A stretch of 64,000 bases of DNA from Cryptomeria japonica (Eukaryota > Streptophyta > Pinopsida > Cupressales > Cupressaceae): assembly GCF_030272615.1 (NCBI RefSeq), contig NC_081406.1:476500900-476564899 (forward strand). The letters run 5' to 3'. The position numbers were made by a program, and so were the translations under genes. Shown here piece after piece: positions 60,570-64,000 of this stretch. Below the pieces are notes generated by a model. It made no database searches. It saw only the letters and a list, made by a program, of their open reading frames with translations, and was not told the DNA's origin. Position 1 is the stretch's first letter. Each line of letters begins with the position of its first letter.

Positions 60570-61779
60570 GTGTAAATTGGGCCTACGAACCCTATTTACA
60601 TGTGTGTGCAATTGGTGTAATTCGGGTTCATAGGACCGATTGACACCTAAGGCTAAGTGTGGCTCAAAGGTGCAGTTCACTTTTGTAGACCTGAACTACA
60701 CTTTGGAAAAAGGCTAGGTGTAGTTCAGACCTATATACCCATACTGCACTTGGGGAAAAACATGTCGTTTCTGTAAGTTGGACCCACAGGTGTGAATTAC
60801 ACCTAAAAAAATGCATAAGGTAAAACTAGTGTAGGTCAAACCTATAGGTCCGACATACACCAAATGTTGGATCCATGATGTAGGTTGGGCCTATAGGTCT
60901 ATCATACACCATAAAAGGAAAGAGCTAAGGAATGGTGAGGTTCAGGTTTGTAAACCCAAATACCACCATTAGTTTGTGTGGTTTAGGGTTACAAACTCGA
61001 ACCTCACAATGAGTTCAATGCACAATATGATTGGGTTTATAGACTCAAGAAACACCATGTATATGGTGTTGTTCAGACTAGTAAACCTAAACAACACCAA
61101 AAATAGTGTGCAAAGGCATGAAATCATAGTGCCATGAAACAAAGGATAAGGAAAAAGGCGTATTTGGGTTGGTGAACTTGAATACCACCACACATTGCTA
61201 TGATTTGGGTTCACAAATTCGAATACCACCAAAGATTTGGGTAAAAACAAAAAAAGGAGATGCATTCAGAATTTATCAAATCTGAAAACCATTTCATGGG
61301 TAACAAAAATGTAGCTAGGGTTTTTTAACCCGAACACACCAGCCAAAGGAAGAGATTAAAAAGGAAAAAACAAAACCATAGAAAATAATATGGAAGAGAA
61401 CTCATCGGTGAAGAAATGAAAGATACCCTATGAATTCAGAGGAGAAAGAAGCTTCAAAAAATCACCTTCAAGAAAAAGGAAAAATCAATAAGAGAAAATC
61501 CAAGCCAAGGAGATTAAAAACAAGATAAAAGACTCCTAATCAAATTGGCAAAAGGGGGCATTAATATCACTCACAGTGTAATTAATAGGTAGAAGTTGGG
61601 TTCATGAACCCGATTTGCACTCACTAATATGAAAAGGTGCATTTTGGGTTCACAAACCCAACTTTCACCAATGTGCTAAAGGAAAGGCATGAAGGGAGGT
61701 GCAAATCGGACGTAAGGGCCTGATTTGCACCTAAAAAGTCAAAATGGTGTAAATCAGGTTTGTAGGTTCGATTTGCACC
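60570..61779. repeat. Palindrome array B (18 units, ~50-bp period)
   Basis: Eighteen imperfect palindromes of 30-35 nt with arms like GTGCAAATCGGG / CCCGATTTGCAC around a TTYRTRAA centre. Starts near 60570, 60615, 60669, 60718, 60775, 60829, 60880, 60935, 60976, 61025, 61066, 61157, 61197, 61310, 61591, 61636, 61698 and 61746. Most spacings are 40-60 bp, with one gap of 281. Unrelated in sequence to array A. It ends about 90 bp upstream of the ATG of the minus-strand ORF at 60479. Confidence 0.88.
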
Positions 61780-62212
61780 TTTAACTTTATAGGGAAATAA
61801 CTTTCTAGGTATACTAACAAAATGACCACGCACAAGGTAATGAAATCATCTTGAAATGCATGGCATATAGCTATTGAACCATAAATGGGCCAAAAATTTG
61901 TAGGGTTTCCCCAATATTCCAAATTGGGGATAACACACAGCATGTTAGGAGCATATTATAAAAACATAATCATAATCATGTGCATGCATCCATCCTGCAT
62001 CACAAATACATCATAATATTCATAATCATAAGCATGCATCATCATCAATCATCATCACATAGATCAAGGTCCATAATAAATGTCCATCAATAAAGTACAT
62101 CAAAATGAAATGCTACAAAAAATGATGAGCCATCTCATATATATCAAAATATAATATGTCCAATCATAATACAAATCTTCCCAAAGGGTTAAAATTTCAC
62201 ACAAAATAAGAG
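61780..62212. other. AT-rich sequence with CATAATCAT words
   Basis: No coding potential seen. Many CATAATCATAA and CATGCATC words between 61960 and 62060. Confidence 0.4.
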
Positions 62213-62760
62213 CTAGTAGAAGCTCTCCTTGTCTCCATCCCTTGGATTAGCCCAACCTCCCAATGGTCCTATTGGTGGTGGTTGCGGTGCCCTCATCTTG
62301 ATTGACCCACTCGACTATTGGCTTTGTGCTCTATGGGATCTTGTGGTCTATGTGTAAGACACAACCCTTTGATCAACTATGACTACCTAATGGTAGAGAT
62401 CTCTGTAATACTAAGTCTCTTTGGCCATCTTCTTTATATGTTATTGCACACCTATAATCTCCGCAAAGACTAATGCAAAACCACTTGGGGTACACAATTG
62501 TCGGGTTATATCTCTCTCCCCTCGGAGGTGAGTGACATTTGCCCTAGTCAACCTGGCCCTCAAACTTCCCCCATATACCTCCATCTCTTCTATGTGTTGC
62601 GCCATCTCTCCTCCACGCACTACCTCTAGCATCTCTGAGGTGGTATCAGCCTATGTGTAGAGAGAATCCCTCTATGATGTCATTGCCTCCAAATATAGGA
62701 TTAGAGAATCTCCCTCTGACCTCAACCTCTCCATCAGCCTAGCCCACTCCTGCTCTATCC
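62213..62760 (-). pseudogene. Unrecognised ORF end, truncated by a copia insertion
   Basis: One minus-strand frame from the copia junction at 62760 to a TAG at 62215, with several stops on the way. The first part is Glu/Arg-rich and could be a coiled coil (EWARLMERLRSEG, RGGEMAQHIEEMEV); the end is Pro/Gly-rich (PQPPPIGPLGGW). It lies upstream of array B on the same strand as the ORF at 60479, so may belong to the same element. Confidence 0.4.
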
Positions 62761-63950
62761 TGTTGGCAACTGGAGGAATTGATTATGTGTTGCATTGATG
62801 GCAACACTAACTCTTTTGGTTGTTTACCAATTTTCGGTAGGTTTTGGTAGAGCGCTTGGATTATGATATTGATTTGGTATTCTTTGGTTTGTGGAATTGG
62901 TTTGGGTCTTTCATTCATTCTATTTATATGTGTATCACAATCAATTGGTTTGGGATTTCATGACTCGAGAGATATTATTTTTTCTAGTAAGCCTTTTGGT
63001 CACCAGTAAGGGTTCTACTGGTAGAGCTTTGTTGAAGATATTTTAATGCACATGATAAGTGGTGTTGGTGTGGCTTCTAGATGGCTTTCGGGATGTTGGT
63101 GGTTATCTTGTTCGTGTTCCTATTGATTAGTGGTGTTGGATTTGGGTCTGGACCTAATGCTATCTTATTAGTCTAGGTTATGGACCGGTTTATGTAACAT
63201 GTTGGTGGATGATCCCAATGCGTATCTAGTTGGATCTATTGATTGGATTATATTGTTCTGGTCTTAGGCTGACTTGGTTGATCATTGGATTGTGGGTTTA
63301 TATTATGAATTTATTATATTATCTTTTAGGTGGATGACCTAATTGTTTAGGTCCCGGGTTGGTATAAATATGATGTAAGATCTCTTTGTAGATCATAGGT
63401 TTATCTATGTTTGAATAAGGTTGTAATCATATGCAGAGGTTTTGGTCGATCATAGGTGATTGAATTGGGTTGGTGGAAGAGGTTTAAGACCTTTGGTGTT
63501 GAGCTTAACCGAAACTGTATTCAAGCATAGGAGATGCTATTCTTGCAGTTCACTCTTCTTTCTAGATTGTAGTCTGGATTTATTTTGTATTCAGTGAGGC
63601 TCCTTTTGTGATGAGCAGTGTGCTCTAGGATGTTGGCCTTCCTACATGTGTAGGCCCCTCTTTATGTAATCACATACTTACTGTAGAAGTATTGTCTGAC
63701 TATGGGTAGGCTTCCCACCGTGGTTTTTCCCTTTACTAGGTTTTCCACATACAAATCTTGGTGTTATCTTTTGTGGATGGTTGGTAAATATTTTGTGGAT
63801 TATATTTGTTCTTAAGTGATATATCTATTATTCTTTTATTTGGTTTATGTATTCTAGTAATGAGGTTTTAATGCTTAAAGTTCTATAATATGTTAACAAC
63901 TGATTCACCCCTGCTCTCAGTTGTTCACTGGTTATCTGAGATGTCTAACA
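62761..63950 (+). repeat. 5' LTR of a further copia element (1190 bp)
   Basis: Same family as 32489-33745: start TGTTGG, GGAATTGATTATGTGTTGCA, TATAAATA at 63363-63370, end CTAACA. It lacks a ~14-bp stretch near its start. The element continues past the window. Confidence 0.9.
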
Positions 63951-63952
63951 AT

Positions 63953-63964
63953 TGGTATCAGAGC
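63953..63964 (+). promoter_or_regulatory. PBS of the rightmost copia element
   Basis: TGGTATCAGAGC two bases after the LTR. The 36 bases to the window end resemble the leader at 33760-33795. Confidence 0.92.
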
Positions 63965-64000
63965 TTGGTCCTCTCTGTAGAAGGTTAACCTCTTGAGGAA

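Overview
This window looks like plant nuclear DNA, most probably from a large-genome gymnosperm such as a conifer; that source is an inference. It is AT-rich, has no convincing single-copy host gene, tRNA or rRNA, and is built almost entirely of LTR retrotransposons inserted into one another, plus one LINE fragment. Insertion boundaries were read from TG...CA termini, primer-binding sites (PBS), polypurine tracts (PPT) and target-site duplications (TSD). All were found by eye.

Left part (1-30603). A nest of at least four levels, each inner boundary supported by an exact 5-bp TSD. A plus-strand element carries an unrecognised long ORF (23-2433, resuming at 25350-26636) followed by a PPT and a 3' LTR (26646-27544). 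Inside its ORF sits a minus-oriented TG...CA segment of about 4.4 kb (2434-25344, TSD cagta), read as a solo LTR, with 15 copies of a 43-nt palindrome every ~175 bp. Inside that is a minus-strand Ty1/copia element (5977-24507, TSD agaag). Inside that is a plus-strand Ty3/gypsy element of the Athila-like/OTA type (7722-18856, TSD gagca) with a PBS resembling the tRNA-Asp type, gag-pol and a long third ORF. To the right is the leader, PBS and LTR of a minus-strand gypsy element (27545-30603), which may be a fifth, outermost level.

Middle (30604-46179). Unassigned AT-rich, degenerate coding-like sequence interrupted by a plus-strand copia element (32489-43818, TSD gttag) and a solo gypsy LTR (43917-45009, TSD atttca). 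The copia gag is itself split by a 4.2-kb TG...CA insertion (34508-38730); taking that out restores the gag frame.

Right part (46180-64000). A plus-strand gypsy LTR holding a 5'-truncated L1-type LINE (46270-47991), then its PBS, a long leader and a decayed gag. The gag is interrupted by a complete small non-autonomous LTR element (52535-54697, TSD aaatt). A minus-strand element follows (LTR 55076-56147 and a little beyond; ORF 57000-60479), whose ORF is a diverged copy of the ORF at 1-2433/25350-26636. Upstream of that ORF lies a second, unrelated palindrome array (18 units, ~50 bp apart). The window ends in the 5' LTR and PBS of another copia element (62761-64000).

Nearly all coding regions are dead, but many keep one reading frame for 1-3 kb and are broken mainly by TAG and TGA, the pattern expected from C-to-T decay of methylated CHG and CG sites. 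No single functional pathway operates here. The points of real interest are the two palindrome arrays, the unrecognised ORF family, the stop-codon spectrum and the fully resolvable nesting.
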